The notes under the pieces: generated by a model
What the model saw: the letters and a program-made list of their open reading frames with translations, nothing else
Told to the model about the DNA's origin: nothing
The model's database searches: none
Translations under genes and position numbers: made by a program
Shown here: piece after piece, positions 55,431 through 64,000 of the stretch
Numbering within the stretch: the stretch's first letter is position 1
Layout of the letters: each line of letters begins with the position of its first letter
Origin: Ferdinandcohnia salidurans
Lineage (GTDB): Bacteria; Bacillota; Bacilli; Bacillales; Bacillaceae_L
NCBI RefSeq assembly: GCF_042680725.1
Contig: NZ_JBHUEK010000025.1
Location: 744,001 to 808,000, forward strand
Direction of reading: 5' to 3'
DNA length: 64,000 bases

Positions 55431-55753
55431 TTCTTCACCTTCTTTATATCAACATTCCAAATGTCTCTTTGTAATTTTGCTTTTTAAAACCTGTGAATAA
55501 CTTTTATTAATCATTTTTTACTAGTATTACCTAATTATCCACAAGGATAACAAATCCTAGTTTTCCCAAAACAAAAACTATACTCCATTTTATCTTATCC
55601 ACATGTGAATAACAATAATAGAGAATGCTCTTGAACGCAATAAATTATCATTATTCTTGTTATATAACAGTCTGTATTTGTAAATCCGATTTCCTACTTC
55701 CTCTTAAAAATGCACAAAAAAAACCTAGGCAATCGCCTAGGCTTTTTATTATA
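55431..55753. other. mnmE upstream region with DnaA-box cluster
   Basis: TTATCCACA at 55535-55543 and 55595-55603, and TTATTCACA on the minus strand at 55604-55612 and 55492-55500. B. subtilis has a DnaA-box cluster at the same place (thdF). No gene seen. Confidence 0.7.
55716..55747 (-). terminator. Terminator of the yidC-jag transcript
   Basis: CCTAGGC / GCCTAGG stem with a 4-nt loop and eight T on the minus strand. Confidence 0.88.
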
Positions 55754-56374
55754 TTACTCTGCTGGTGAAATAACGATATGTCGATTTGGATCAGAACCAC
55801 TTGATGATGTCTTAACCTTTTTATGAGTTGCAAGAGTTGTATGAATGACTTTTCTTTCATAAGAAGGCATTGGTTCCAACTTCACATCTTGCTTTGTACG
55901 ACTTACTTTATCGGCAAGTCTCTCCGCTAATTGAATCAAGGTTTCTTCACGTCGACCTCGATAGTTTTCAGCATCCACCATAATATTTAAATATTGATTG
56001 GAATATCGATTTGCTACCAATTGTGTTAAATATTGAAGCGAATTTAAGGTTTGTCCTCTTTTTCCGATAAGAACGGCCATTTTTTCACCTGATAGTTGGA
56101 ATGTAACATTCTTCCCATTCCGTGTAACATCCAATTTTGCCGGTATCCCCATAGTTAGAATGACATCTTCTAAAAACTCCTGTGCCTTTTCTACTGGATC
56201 ATCCTTTACTGTTACTTTCACAACAGCTGGCTTCGTTCCAAAAATCCCAAATATCCCTTTTTTACCTTCATCGATGATTTGTATATCGGTGCGGTCTCTT
56301 GTTGTGTTAAGTTGAGCTAAAGCTGATTCTACTGCTTCATCGACGGTTTGCCCTGTAGCAGTTACTTGTTTCAC
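55754..56374 (-). CDS. jag: RNA-binding protein Jag (KhpB/EloR)
   Basis: A 206-residue protein: Jag-N domain (about 1-52, ending KGIFGIFGTKP), KH domain (about 75-145) and R3H domain with the RxxxH-type SYERKVIH near residue 170. KhpB proteins bind RNA and affect cell elongation. It overlaps yidC by 4 bp. Confidence 0.95.
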   Translation of the reverse strand: MKQVTATGQTVDEAVESALAQLNTTRDRTDIQIIDEGKKGIFGIFGTKPAVVKVTVKDDPVEKAQEFLEDVILTMGIPAKLDVTRNGKNVTFQLSGEKMAVLIGKRGQTLNSLQYLTQLVANRYSNQYLNIMVDAENYRGRREETLIQLAERLADKVSRTKQDVKLEPMPSYERKVIHTTLATHKKVKTSSSGSDPNRHIVISPAE

Positions 56375-57144
56375 TTTTTGGCTCCTCCCGCATTTCCAGA
56401 TTTAGCGGCTCTAATATCTGGACCTTTTATTAAAAACGTTTGAACAATCATAAAGATATTACCTACAACCCAGTATAATGATAAGGCAGCTGGGAAGCTA
56501 ATTGCAAAGACAACAATCATGATTGGCATTAACCATAGCATCATCGCCATTTGCGGATTGTTTTCCATCCCCATCATTGTAATCTTTTGCTGGATAAATG
56601 TCGTCACACCAGCAACTAAAGGAAGAATATAATATGGATCTGATTCTCCAAGATCAAACCATAGGAAGTTATGCTCAGCAATTTCACTCGTTCTCATAAT
56701 CGCATGGTAAAAACCAATTAAAATTGGCATTTGAATCAATAATGGGAAACATCCAGCCAATGGATTGACACCATGCTTTTGGAATAGCTGCATTGTTTCT
56801 TGTTGTAGCTTTTGTTGAGTAGCTTGGTCCTTCGAGCTGTACTTTTCACGAAGTTCTTTCAGCTCAGGTTGTATGGCCTGCATTGCCTTCGAACTTTTCG
56901 TTTGTTTAATCATTAATGGTAATAATGCAAAACGAATTAAAAGAGTTACAATAATAATGGCTAAACCATAGCTATTATTTGTGAGTTCAGCAAAGTATGT
57001 AATCAACCAAGATAATGGATATACAAAATATTTGTTCCAAAATCCTTCACTTTCTGCGGTAATCGGTTCATTGACCTGGGTACACCCAGATAGTAGTAGA
57101 ATCAATCCTATTAGCGCACTTATTAATAATATTCGCCTTTTCAA
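56371..57144 (-). CDS. yidC: Membrane protein insertase YidC (SpoIIIJ)
   Basis: A 257-residue lipoprotein insertase: lipobox LLSGC (Cys21), five membrane helices and a hydrophilic groove. The SpoIIIJ form is needed for forespore sigma-G activity. The C-terminus is basic (AAKSGNAGGAKK). Confidence 0.96.
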   Translation of the reverse strand: MKRRILLISALIGLILLLSGCTQVNEPITAESEGFWNKYFVYPLSWLITYFAELTNNSYGLAIIIVTLLIRFALLPLMIKQTKSSKAMQAIQPELKELREKYSSKDQATQQKLQQETMQLFQKHGVNPLAGCFPLLIQMPILIGFYHAIMRTSEIAEHNFLWFDLGESDPYYILPLVAGVTTFIQQKITMMGMENNPQMAMMLWLMPIMIVVFAISFPAALSLYWVVGNIFMIVQTFLIKGPDIRAAKSGNAGGAKK

Positions 57145-57287
57145 CTACTTTTTCCTCCTAGTATTAATATCTAAAGGTAAATATGTATGCCTTCTATTTT
57201 TTTCAACATATGTAGAAAAATCAATATGTTCCTTTGTATTCTAACATCTTTGTATTAAAATTTCTTTCTTTCCTTCGAAAAAATCTC

Positions 57288-57635
57288 CTATTTTTGCTCT
57301 TTTTTTAATACTTTTGCCACCTTTAATACATGAAGTAGGCTTTTCTCCACTTCAGCATAGCCCATCTCAGCAACCGGCTTCCTGGCAATGATCACATAAT
57401 CCTTGATTTGAACTTGATCCTTGTGTTCAAGAAAGAATTGGCGAATTAACCTTTTGATTCTGTTTCTAGTAACAGCGTTTCCAATTTTTTTGCTCACAGA
57501 TAAGCCGATGCGAAAATGTTCAAGCTCATCCCGCTCATAAACATAAACGATAAATTGCCGATTAGCTGAAGATTTTCCTGACTTAAACACCGTTTGAAAA
57601 TCTTGATTTTTTTTTATACGGTATTCTTTTTTCAT
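57288..57635 (-). CDS. rnpA: Ribonuclease P protein component
   Basis: A 115-residue basic protein with the RNase P signature NAVTRNRIKRLIRQFF (about 52-67). It helps the RNA subunit process tRNA 5' ends. Confidence 0.97.
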   Translation of the reverse strand: MKKEYRIKKNQDFQTVFKSGKSSANRQFIVYVYERDELEHFRIGLSVSKKIGNAVTRNRIKRLIRQFFLEHKDQVQIKDYVIIARKPVAEMGYAEVEKSLLHVLKVAKVLKKEQK

Positions 57636-57759
57636 CCTTTACAACTCCCGTACGACGAAACAACGTTCAATTTCTATGATCTACTACCCTTTGTTAATTG
57701 TCGCTTCTACTTCTCTATAGTATGGGCAATAGAAAAATTGAAATAAACCTTTTTATTGA

Positions 57760-57787
57760 AAAAAAGACCACTGAGCTTTCAGTGGCC
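57760..57787 (-). terminator. Terminator between rpmH and rnpA
   Basis: CCACTGA / TCAGTGG stem followed by T on the minus strand, directly after the rpmH stop. It may lower the rnpA level relative to rpmH. Confidence 0.75.
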
Positions 57788-57921
57788 TATGCTGATAATA
57801 CTTTTCTTCCTTTTTGACGACGACGAGCAAGAACTTTACGTCCGTTTTTAGAGCTCATGCGACTACGGAAACCGTGAACTTTGCTGTGCTTACGTTTGCT
57901 TGGTTGATATGTTCTTTTCAT
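57787..57921 (-). CDS. rpmH: 50S ribosomal protein L34
   Basis: A 44-residue protein beginning MKRTYQPSKRKHSKVHGFRS and ending RRQKGRKVLSA, unmistakably L34. ATG 57921 follows AGGGAGGTG. It marks the left side of oriC. Confidence 0.98.
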   Translation of the reverse strand: MKRTYQPSKRKHSKVHGFRSRMSSKNGRKVLARRRQKGRKVLSA

Positions 57922-58129
57922 TTATATGACACCTCCCTGAGGAATTAACTCTCAAATTATACATCAGACAGTCTTACTAATTATATTGAAAACCTATAAA
58001 AAATGTCAACCTTATTTGAAATACTATATTTTGGATAAGGATTTTTTGTTTAGAAAAAGGGAATTATGATCTTGAACTGCTGCTTGCAAAATTCCTCATT
58101 AAAAAAATTCTTCCCCCGCTCAAATTTTA

Positions 58130-58255
58130 ATTGGTCTAGTTCCAGTGGCTAGAAACTCAAGAAATTTCACCTCCTCCTGCAGAGGCAAAAAGCGCCTCTT
58201 TGTCGAAGCCTCCAGTTTCCTCATTTCTAAGCAAGGCGTTTCAGCTTTTCTAATT
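58130..58255. repeat. Intergenic repeat near rpmH
   Basis: A GGTCTAGTTCCAGTGGCTAG-type block with GCAGAGG...CCTCT pairing and an AGCAAGGCG end. It resembles the repeat at 25123-25285 (read on the other strand: GCTCCAGCGCCTAG). Confidence 0.45.
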
Positions 58256-58326
58256 GTGGACAACTTTTTTCGACAGTTTTTTTAATCCACAACATTTATC
58301 GACAACTTTTACACATCATCTTGTGT

Positions 58327-58573
58327 TGTGGATAAACATTTTCCACAAGGTATAGATATTGTGGATAAGTTTTCAAAAACCATTGATTATCTAGTCATAA
58401 TTTGATATTATAGTTTTGTTTTCACTCGTTATAAGTTATTAACATTTTTCTTTTATCCACAGAATGTGGATATCATGTGGACAGATTTTTACACATTGTG
58501 AATTATAACTTGTCCACAACCAGTGGATTATGTCGAAAAGATGTTTTTCTACTATATTATATAGTTATTCACA
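58327..58573. other. oriC upstream DnaA-box cluster
   Basis: TTATCCACA boxes at 58327-58335 and 58360-58368 (minus strand) and 58453-58461 (plus), with variants TTGTCCACA (58510-58518) and TTATTCACA (58565-58573). This is the dnaA-upstream half of a Bacillus-type bipartite origin and also autoregulates dnaA. Confidence 0.85.
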
Positions 58574-58742
58574 AATTGCCAAGTATGTATATTTATAAAC
58601 TTATATTCATTTACTGAAAAAGAACTGCATAAAGACTTATTTTTATACATTTGATTAATCATAATTAGTAGAAGAAATTTCAGACGTAACATCGTCTAAT
58701 TACCTTGGTAGGTACAAAATAGCTAACAAAGGAGGGAGATTG

Positions 58743-60089
58743 TTGGAGAATATTGCAGATTTATGGGCAAAAGCGCTCCAAGAGATAGAGAAAAAATTAA
58801 GTAAGCCGAGCTTCGAGACATGGCTGAAATCAACAAAAGCCCATGCACTACAGAACGATACACTTATTATTACTGCTCCCAATGAGTTTGCTAGAGATTG
58901 GCTAGAATCCAGATATCTGCATCTAATCGCTGAGACTATATATGATCTAACTGGTGCAGAGCTCGGAATCAAATTTATTATTCCTCAAAATCAGCTAGAT
59001 GAAGAGTTCGAATTGAAAACACCTGAGAAAAAAGCTACTAAAAGCGATGAACCGGCTGAAAACACTCAAAATATGCTCAATCAAAAATACACATTTGATA
59101 CATTTGTAATTGGCTCTGGGAATCGCTTTGCACATGCTGCATCCTTAGCAGTTGCAGAAGCGCCAGCAAAAGCCTATAACCCACTCTTTTTATATGGTGG
59201 TGTTGGATTAGGTAAGACACATTTAATGCATTCCATTGGTCATTATGTTCAAGAGCACAACCCAAATGCAAAGGTTGTCTACTTATCATCTGAGAAATTT
59301 ACAAATGAATTCATTAACTCCATACGGGATAACAAAGCGGTAGAATTTAGGAATAAATACAGAAATGTCGACATCTTACTTATAGATGATATTCAGTTTT
59401 TAGCTGGAAAAGAATCAACTCAAGAAGAATTTTTCCATACGTTTAATACCTTGCATGAGGAAAGTAAGCAAATTGTCATTTCAAGTGATAGACCGCCTAA
59501 GGAGATTCCTACTTTAGAAGATCGTCTTCGTTCCCGCTTTGAATGGGGATTGATTACCGATATTACCCCTCCAGACCTTGAAACAAGAATTGCCATCTTA
59601 CGCAAAAAAGCCAAGGCAGAGGGACTTGATATTCCAAATGAAGTGATGCTATATATCGCGAACCAAATCAACACGAACATTCGTGAGCTTGAAGGTGCGC
59701 TTATTCGTATCGTTGCATATTCTTCTTTAATTAATAAAGATATTAATGCCGACCTTGCCGCAGAGGCTCTAAAAGATATCATTCCAAGTTCTAGACCGAA
59801 AGTAATTACAATTTTTGAGATTCAAAAGGTCGTTGGGCAGCACTATAGTATAAAACTTGAGGATTTCAAGGCGAAAAAGCGAACAAAATCCATTGCATTC
59901 CCTCGTCAAATTGCGATGTATTTATCAAGGGAACTAACAGATTCCTCGCTGCCTAAAATTGGAGAAGAGTTTGGAGGCCGTGACCATACAACGGTCATTC
60001 ACGCTCATGAAAAAATCACAAGACTATTAAATACAGACACTCAATTACAAAAACAAATAAATGAAATCATTACACAATTAAAGGGTTAA
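58743..60089 (+). CDS. dnaA: Chromosomal replication initiator DnaA
   Basis: A 448-residue AAA+ initiator nearly identical in plan to B. subtilis DnaA: domain I (SKPSFETWLKSTKAH), variable linker (about 85-110), AAA+ with GGVGLGKTHL (about 152-161) and LLIDDIQFL, and DNA-binding domain IV with GRDHTTVIHA. TTG 58743 is the start, giving MENIAD, seven bases after AAAGGAGG; a TTG also lies at 58740. Confidence 0.98.
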   Translation: MENIADLWAKALQEIEKKLSKPSFETWLKSTKAHALQNDTLIITAPNEFARDWLESRYLHLIAETIYDLTGAELGIKFIIPQNQLDEEFELKTPEKKATKSDEPAENTQNMLNQKYTFDTFVIGSGNRFAHAASLAVAEAPAKAYNPLFLYGGVGLGKTHLMHSIGHYVQEHNPNAKVVYLSSEKFTNEFINSIRDNKAVEFRNKYRNVDILLIDDIQFLAGKESTQEEFFHTFNTLHEESKQIVISSDRPPKEIPTLEDRLRSRFEWGLITDITPPDLETRIAILRKKAKAEGLDIPNEVMLYIANQINTNIRELEGALIRIVAYSSLINKDINADLAAEALKDIIPSSRPKVITIFEIQKVVGQHYSIKLEDFKAKKRTKSIAFPRQIAMYLSRELTDSSLPKIGEEFGGRDHTTVIHAHEKITRLLNTDTQLQKQINEIITQLKG

Positions 60090-60343
60090 ATCCCATAGAT
60101 GGTTTCATCTTTTTAATTTGGACAAGTACTTGTAACGTGAATACTGTGAATAACTTCCTTGTTGTTGCGCACAGTCTGTCCACATGTGGATAGACTGTTT
60201 TCATTTGTTTTGTTACGGTTATCCACATATTCACAGGCCCTACTAGTACTTCTACGATCTTTCTTTTAAAAAAATAAATATATATAAACTAAAAGTGTAT
60301 TCACACGAAATCAAAAATAGAACTATCTTTAGGAGGATTTTTG
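60090..60343. other. oriC downstream half with unwinding region
   Basis: DnaA boxes TTATCCACA (60219-60227), TTATTCACA (60145-60153, minus strand), CTGTCCACA (60176-60184) and TGTGGATAG (60185-60193). Directly after, GGCCCTACTAGTACTTCTAC (60237-60256) matches the trio-repeat element of B. subtilis oriC. An AT-rich unwinding stretch follows (60258-60290). Confidence 0.85.
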
Positions 60344-61480
60344 ATGAAATTTATTATTCAAAGAGACCATCTTGTTCAAAGTGTACAGGATGTAATGAAA
60401 GCTGTATCTTCACGAACAACCATTCCGATCTTAACAGGGATTAAAATAGTTGCGACAAATGAAGGAGTAACACTTACAGGTAGTGATTCCGATGTCTCCA
60501 TAGAATCTTTTATTCCTAATGAAGAGGCTGGAGATGAAATTGTTGAAATTAAAGAAACTGGAAGTATTGTTTTACAAGCTCGTTTCTTCAGTGAAATCGT
60601 AAAAAAACTTCCTAAGGATACAGTAGAAATTGAGGTTCATTCTAATTTATTAACTATTATTCGTTCCGGAAAAGCTGAATTTAACTTAAACGGACTTGAT
60701 GCTGAAGAATATCCACAGTTACCTCAAATTGAAGGAAACCAAGGTTTTAAAATTCCTGCTGATTTACTAAAAAATATGATTCGGCAAACAGTATTTGCTG
60801 TTTCCACTTCTGAAACTCGCCCTATACTAACAGGTGTAAATTGGAAGGTTGAAAATAGCACACTCAATTGTATTGCGACAGATAGTCACCGTCTTGCAAT
60901 GAGAACGGCACATATCGAAACAGAAAGTGATGGATCCTATAGTGCAGTAATTCCAGGTAAAAGCTTAAATGAATTAAGTAAAATTCTTGATGATACGACA
61001 GATTTAGTTGATATTGTCATTACCGAAAACCAAGTTCTCTTTAAAACAAAGCATCTTTTATTCTTCTCTCGTCTATTAGATGGCAGCTATCCAGACACGA
61101 CTAGACTTATACCAACTGATAGTAAAACTGAGGTAGTATTAGCGACGAAGGAATTTTTACAATCAATTGATCGTGCCTCTCTACTGGCAAGAGAAGCAAA
61201 TAATAATGTTGTTAAATTCACAACTTTACCAGATGGAGTGGTCGAAATTTCGTCTATATCTCCTGAAATCGGGAAAGTAAATGAAGAAATCCAAAGTAAA
61301 TCCATTGAAGGTGAAGAATTAAAGATTTCTTTTAGTGCAAAATATATGATGGATGCATTAAAAGCATTGGAAAGTTCTGAAATCCGTATTAGCTTTACAG
61401 GCGCCATGAGACCGTTCTATATCAAAGCCCTTGATGACGATACAGTCTTTCATTTGATTCTCCCGGTGCGCACTTATTAA
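60344..61480 (+). CDS. dnaN: DNA polymerase III beta sliding clamp
   Basis: A 378-residue clamp of three repeated folds, MKFIIQRDHL... to HLILPVRTY. ATG 60344 follows AGGAGGATTTTTG. Confidence 0.98.
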   Translation: MKFIIQRDHLVQSVQDVMKAVSSRTTIPILTGIKIVATNEGVTLTGSDSDVSIESFIPNEEAGDEIVEIKETGSIVLQARFFSEIVKKLPKDTVEIEVHSNLLTIIRSGKAEFNLNGLDAEEYPQLPQIEGNQGFKIPADLLKNMIRQTVFAVSTSETRPILTGVNWKVENSTLNCIATDSHRLAMRTAHIETESDGSYSAVIPGKSLNELSKILDDTTDLVDIVITENQVLFKTKHLLFFSRLLDGSYPDTTRLIPTDSKTEVVLATKEFLQSIDRASLLAREANNNVVKFTTLPDGVVEISSISPEIGKVNEEIQSKSIEGEELKISFSAKYMMDALKALESSEIRISFTGAMRPFYIKALDDDTVFHLILPVRTY

Positions 61481-61490
61481 GAAAGAATGA

Positions 61491-61525
61491 ACTACTAGGT
61501 CGTAAAAACCTAGTAGTTTTCTTTT
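61491..61525 (+). terminator. Terminator of dnaA-dnaN
   Basis: ACTACTAGGT / ACCTAGTAGT 10-bp stem followed by T-rich sequence. Confidence 0.85.
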
Positions 61526-61570
61526 CTAGTTGGATTTTCTTTAGTAAAATAAAAGAAAGAAGGCGAAAAA

Positions 61571-61789
61571 ATGGCGAAAGAAATACAAATTTCGACAGAC
61601 TTTATTACATTGGGACAGTTTTTAAAACTAGCCGATATCATCCAATCAGGTGGAATGGCAAAATGGTTTCTTGGTGAACATGAAGTCTATGTAAATGGAG
61701 AGCTAGAGAATCGCCGCGGTAAAAAGCTAGTAGATAAGGATGTAGTAGACATTCCTGGCTTTGGAACGTTTGTCATATCAAATGCTTAA
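61571..61789 (+). CDS. rlbA: S4-domain ribosome maturation protein RlbA (YaaA)
   Basis: A 72-residue S4-like RNA-binding protein (KLADIIQSGGMAKWFL, VNGELENRRGKKL). Family members act in large-subunit maturation. Start ATG, RBS GAAGGCG. 47 bp before recF. Confidence 0.9.
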   Translation: MAKEIQISTDFITLGQFLKLADIIQSGGMAKWFLGEHEVYVNGELENRRGKKLVDKDVVDIPGFGTFVISNA

Positions 61790-61836
61790 GCTGCGGGGGA
61801 CTTCCCCTCGCGCTTGTGCGCAAAGGGTGAAGCCAT

Positions 61837-62955
61837 TTGTTCATAGAAGAAATAGAACTGACGAATTATCGTAATTATGAAAAATTATCCATAATATTTG
61901 AAGATAAAGTGAATGTCATTTTAGGTGAAAATGCACAGGGCAAGACAAATGTGATGGAGTCTATCTATGTTTTAGCGATGGCAAAGTCACATCGGACCTC
62001 AAATGATAAAGAATTGATTCGCTGGGATGAAGAATATGCTAAAATAGAGGGTAGGGTTCAAAAACGGAACGGCCCCTTATCCTTGCAGCTCGTTATCTCT
62101 AAAAAGGGTAAAAAAGCAAAAAGTAATCATTTGGAACAGCAAAAGCTGAGCCAGTATGTTGGAAATATGAACGTGGTTATGTTTGCCCCAGAAGATTTAA
62201 ATCTTGTAAAGGGTAGCCCACAGATAAGAAGACGATTTATTGATATGGAAATTGGGCAAGTATCTGCAGTATATTTACATGACCTAAGTCAATATCAAAA
62301 AATCCTCCACCAGCGGAACCACTATTTAAAGCAGCTTCAAACTAAAAGACAACATGATCAAACCATGCTTGATGTATTAACTTCACAATTAATTCAAGCG
62401 GCCGTTAAAATTGTTAAAAAACGATTTGAATTCCTTGTTTTATTACAAAAATGGGCTGAACCAATTCATCATGGAATTAGTAGAGGTCTAGAAAGGCTTC
62501 AAATTGAATATAAACCTTCAATTGAGGTATTAGAAACAACGGATTTGTCGAAAATGGTAGATGTATATGACGAAAAATTTGCTAAAATAAGAGAGAGGGA
62601 AATTGAAAGAGGCGTTACATTGGCGGGGCCACATCGGGATGACCTTGCATTTTTTGTGAATGGAAAGGATGTTCAAACATTCGGATCCCAGGGCCAGCAA
62701 CGTACGACCGCCCTATCCTTAAAGCTAGCAGAAATAGAATTAATTCATTCAGAAATTGGAGAATACCCGATTCTATTATTAGATGATGTTCTATCGGAAC
62801 TGGATGATTTTAGACAGTCCCATTTATTAAATACAATTCAAGGCAAAGTACAAACCTTTGTTACAACAACGAGCGTTGAGGGGATCCATCATGAAACGTT
62901 AGAGCAGGCCGCAACCTATGAAGTGTCTGCAGGACTCATAAAAAAGCTTAAATGA
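61837..62955 (+). CDS. recF: Recombination mediator RecF
   Basis: A 372-residue SMC-like ATPase: Walker A GENAQGKTNVMES (about 30-42), signature TFGSQGQQRT and Walker B ILLLDDVLSELD. It helps load RecA on gapped DNA. The TTG start follows AAAGGGTGAAG. Confidence 0.96.
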   Translation: MFIEEIELTNYRNYEKLSIIFEDKVNVILGENAQGKTNVMESIYVLAMAKSHRTSNDKELIRWDEEYAKIEGRVQKRNGPLSLQLVISKKGKKAKSNHLEQQKLSQYVGNMNVVMFAPEDLNLVKGSPQIRRRFIDMEIGQVSAVYLHDLSQYQKILHQRNHYLKQLQTKRQHDQTMLDVLTSQLIQAAVKIVKKRFEFLVLLQKWAEPIHHGISRGLERLQIEYKPSIEVLETTDLSKMVDVYDEKFAKIREREIERGVTLAGPHRDDLAFFVNGKDVQTFGSQGQQRTTALSLKLAEIELIHSEIGEYPILLLDDVLSELDDFRQSHLLNTIQGKVQTFVTTTSVEGIHHETLEQAATYEVSAGLIKKLK

Positions 62956-62965
62956 GGTGATGAGT

Positions 62966-63229
62966 TTGTTCATACATTTGGGAGACAATGTAATGGTTCG
63001 TTCATCAGATGTCATTACGATATTAGATCGACAGCTTTTAAAATCCTCCTCTATCGTTAATGAATTTTTAGATGTACAAAAAGACAGAGTGGTAGAATTG
63101 TCTAATGGGAATACTAAATCAGTGGTAGTTACTGTTGATAAAGTTTATTATTCACCTTTATCCTCTAGTACATTAAAAAAACGTTCGCAACATGTTTCCG
63201 ATTTTGAAACAATTTTAGATGAAATATAA
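62966..63229 (+). CDS. remB: Extracellular matrix regulator RemB (YaaB)
   Basis: An 87-residue DUF370 protein beginning MFIHLGDNVMVRSSD. RemB acts with RemA in biofilm matrix control. The frame opens at GTG 62957, but TTG 62966 aligns with the family start and has GAGGTGA at proper distance. Confidence 0.85.
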   Translation: MFIHLGDNVMVRSSDVITILDRQLLKSSSIVNEFLDVQKDRVVELSNGNTKSVVVTVDKVYYSPLSSSTLKKRSQHVSDFETILDEI

Positions 63230-63289
63230 GCAGTAAAGCAACTCAAAACTTGTTCTTTTTTTCGTTAATATAAAGTGTAGGTGATATTG

Positions 63290-64000
63290 GTGGCAATGGA
63301 AGAAAAAGAATTGCAACAACAAGAATATGATGAGAATCAAATACAGGTTTTAGAAGGTTTAGAAGCTGTAAGAAAGCGACCTGGTATGTATATTGGTTCA
63401 ACTTCTGGAAAAGGTCTGCACCATCTAGTATGGGAAATTGTCGACAATAGTATTGATGAAGCATTAGCGGGTTACTGTGACGAGATTAATGTCATCATTG
63501 AAGAAGATAATAGTATTACTGTAATAGACAACGGACGTGGAATTCCAGTTGGTATCCATGAAAAAATGGGTCGTCCAGCCGTCGAAGTAATTATGACTGT
63601 CCTCCACGCCGGAGGGAAATTTGACGGTGGTGGCTACAAGGTTTCTGGCGGATTGCACGGGGTTGGTGCTTCTGTTGTTAACGCACTTTCTACAAAATTA
63701 GAGGTATATGTACACCGTGATGGTAAGGTTCATCATATTGCATTTGAACGAGGTCACGTCGTTTCTGAACTAAAAGTAATTGGTGAAACTGATCATACTG
63801 GTACAATTACACATTTTAAACCGGATGGTGAAATCTTCACTGAAACCCTTGAGTTTGAATTTGATATACTTGCGACTCGACTTCGTGAGCTTGCGTTCTT
63901 AACAAGAGGCGTCAAGATTACAATCGAAGACAAACGGGAAGAGAACAAACGTAAAGAATATCATTATGAAGGTGGAATCAAGTCATACGTTGAGCACCTC
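63290..64000 (+). CDS. gyrB: DNA gyrase subunit B (5' part, cut by the window edge)
   Basis: The first 237 codons of GyrB are visible: IQVLEGLEAVRKRPGMYIG, EIVDNSIDEALAGYC, NGRGIPVGIH and GGLHGVGASVVNALS, the GHKL ATPase motifs, then the transducer start. GTG 63290 follows TAGGTGA; ATG 63296 in the same frame is the alternative. gyrB encodes the ATPase subunit that powers negative supercoiling. Confidence 0.97.
   Translation, partial: MAMEEKELQQQEYDENQIQVLEGLEAVRKRPGMYIGSTSGKGLHHLVWEIVDNSIDEALAGYCDEINVIIEEDNSITVIDNGRGIPVGIHEKMGRPAVEVIMTVLHAGGKFDGGGYKVSGGLHGVGASVVNALSTKLEVYVHRDGKVHHIAFERGHVVSELKVIGETDHTGTITHFKPDGEIFTETLEFEFDILATRLRELAFLTRGVKITIEDKREENKRKEYHYEGGIKSYVEHL

Larger units (their letters stand above)
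57922..58742. other. rpmH-dnaA intergenic region with upstream half of oriC
   Basis: Left part: rpmH promoter region and a repeat (58130-58255). Right part: upstream DnaA-box cluster (58250-58580) and the dnaA promoter in an AT-rich stretch. No gene seen. Confidence 0.75.

Noticed and set aside
61790..61836. GGGGACTTCCCC-type hairpin between rlbA and recF as a terminator
   Set aside because: No T-run follows and recF starts immediately after; more likely a weak structure within the operon.
1..64000. CRISPR arrays, tRNA, rRNA, insertion sequences
   Set aside because: No regularly spaced direct repeats, no recognisable tRNA or rRNA stretches and no transposase gene were seen by reading.

Overview
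This window is low-GC Bacillaceae chromosome around the replication origin. The gene order walRKHIJ, purA, dnaB helicase, rplI-gdpP-yybS, rpsR-ssb-rpsF, ychF, yyaE, parB-parA, noc, rsmG-mnmG-mnmE, jag-yidC, rnpA-rpmH, dnaA-dnaN-rlbA-recF-remB-gyrB matches Bacillus subtilis closely. yyaC, spoIIIJ-type yidC and noc point to an endospore former. Most genes on the left replichore are on the minus strand and leave oriC (about 57.9-60.3 kb) leftwards; dnaA to gyrB leave it rightwards.

Region 1 (1-12.8 kb) is accessory. A minus-strand operon brxF-brxC-pglX-pglZ-brxA, closed by a strong terminator, looks like a type 3 BREX phage-defence system. The start of a further gene, perhaps the BREX helicase, is cut by the left edge. 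Divergent from it is a plus-strand group: two unknown small genes, a putative single-strand-annealing-type protein and a RadC-like protein.

Region 2 (12.85-17.64 kb) is the most interesting part. It holds a compact gene set: a second rlmH, a SpoVG-like protein, a phage/plasmid-type replication initiator, a newly noticed 51-residue gene, an XRE regulator and a large serine recombinase. It lies exactly between two copies of an octamer in the 3' ends of two diverged rlmH genes. I propose a 4,784-bp integrative element using the rlmH 3' end, the same target as staphylococcal SCC elements. Integration replaces the last codons of the native rlmH (C-terminus now PYIFQG). The native PYHK tail appears to have been handed to the element-borne rlmH.

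Region 3 (17.6-57.9 kb) is core chromosome. An htrA-type protease gene is broken by one frameshift. A five-gene two-component/ABC exporter set resembling lnrJKLMN sits between it and the wal operon. The WalRK operon, a cell-wall M23 peptidase with a WalR-box-like site, a PurBox-like pair at purA, a TPP riboswitch on thiT, the S6:S18 leader of rpsF, and chromosome segregation and tRNA/rRNA modification genes follow. Four perfect parS sites, two DnaA-box clusters and several intergenic repeats are visible.

Region 4 (57.9-64 kb) is rpmH, the bipartite oriC around dnaA with a recognisable unwinding region, and dnaN through the start of gyrB. No rRNA, tRNA, CRISPR array or insertion sequence was seen.
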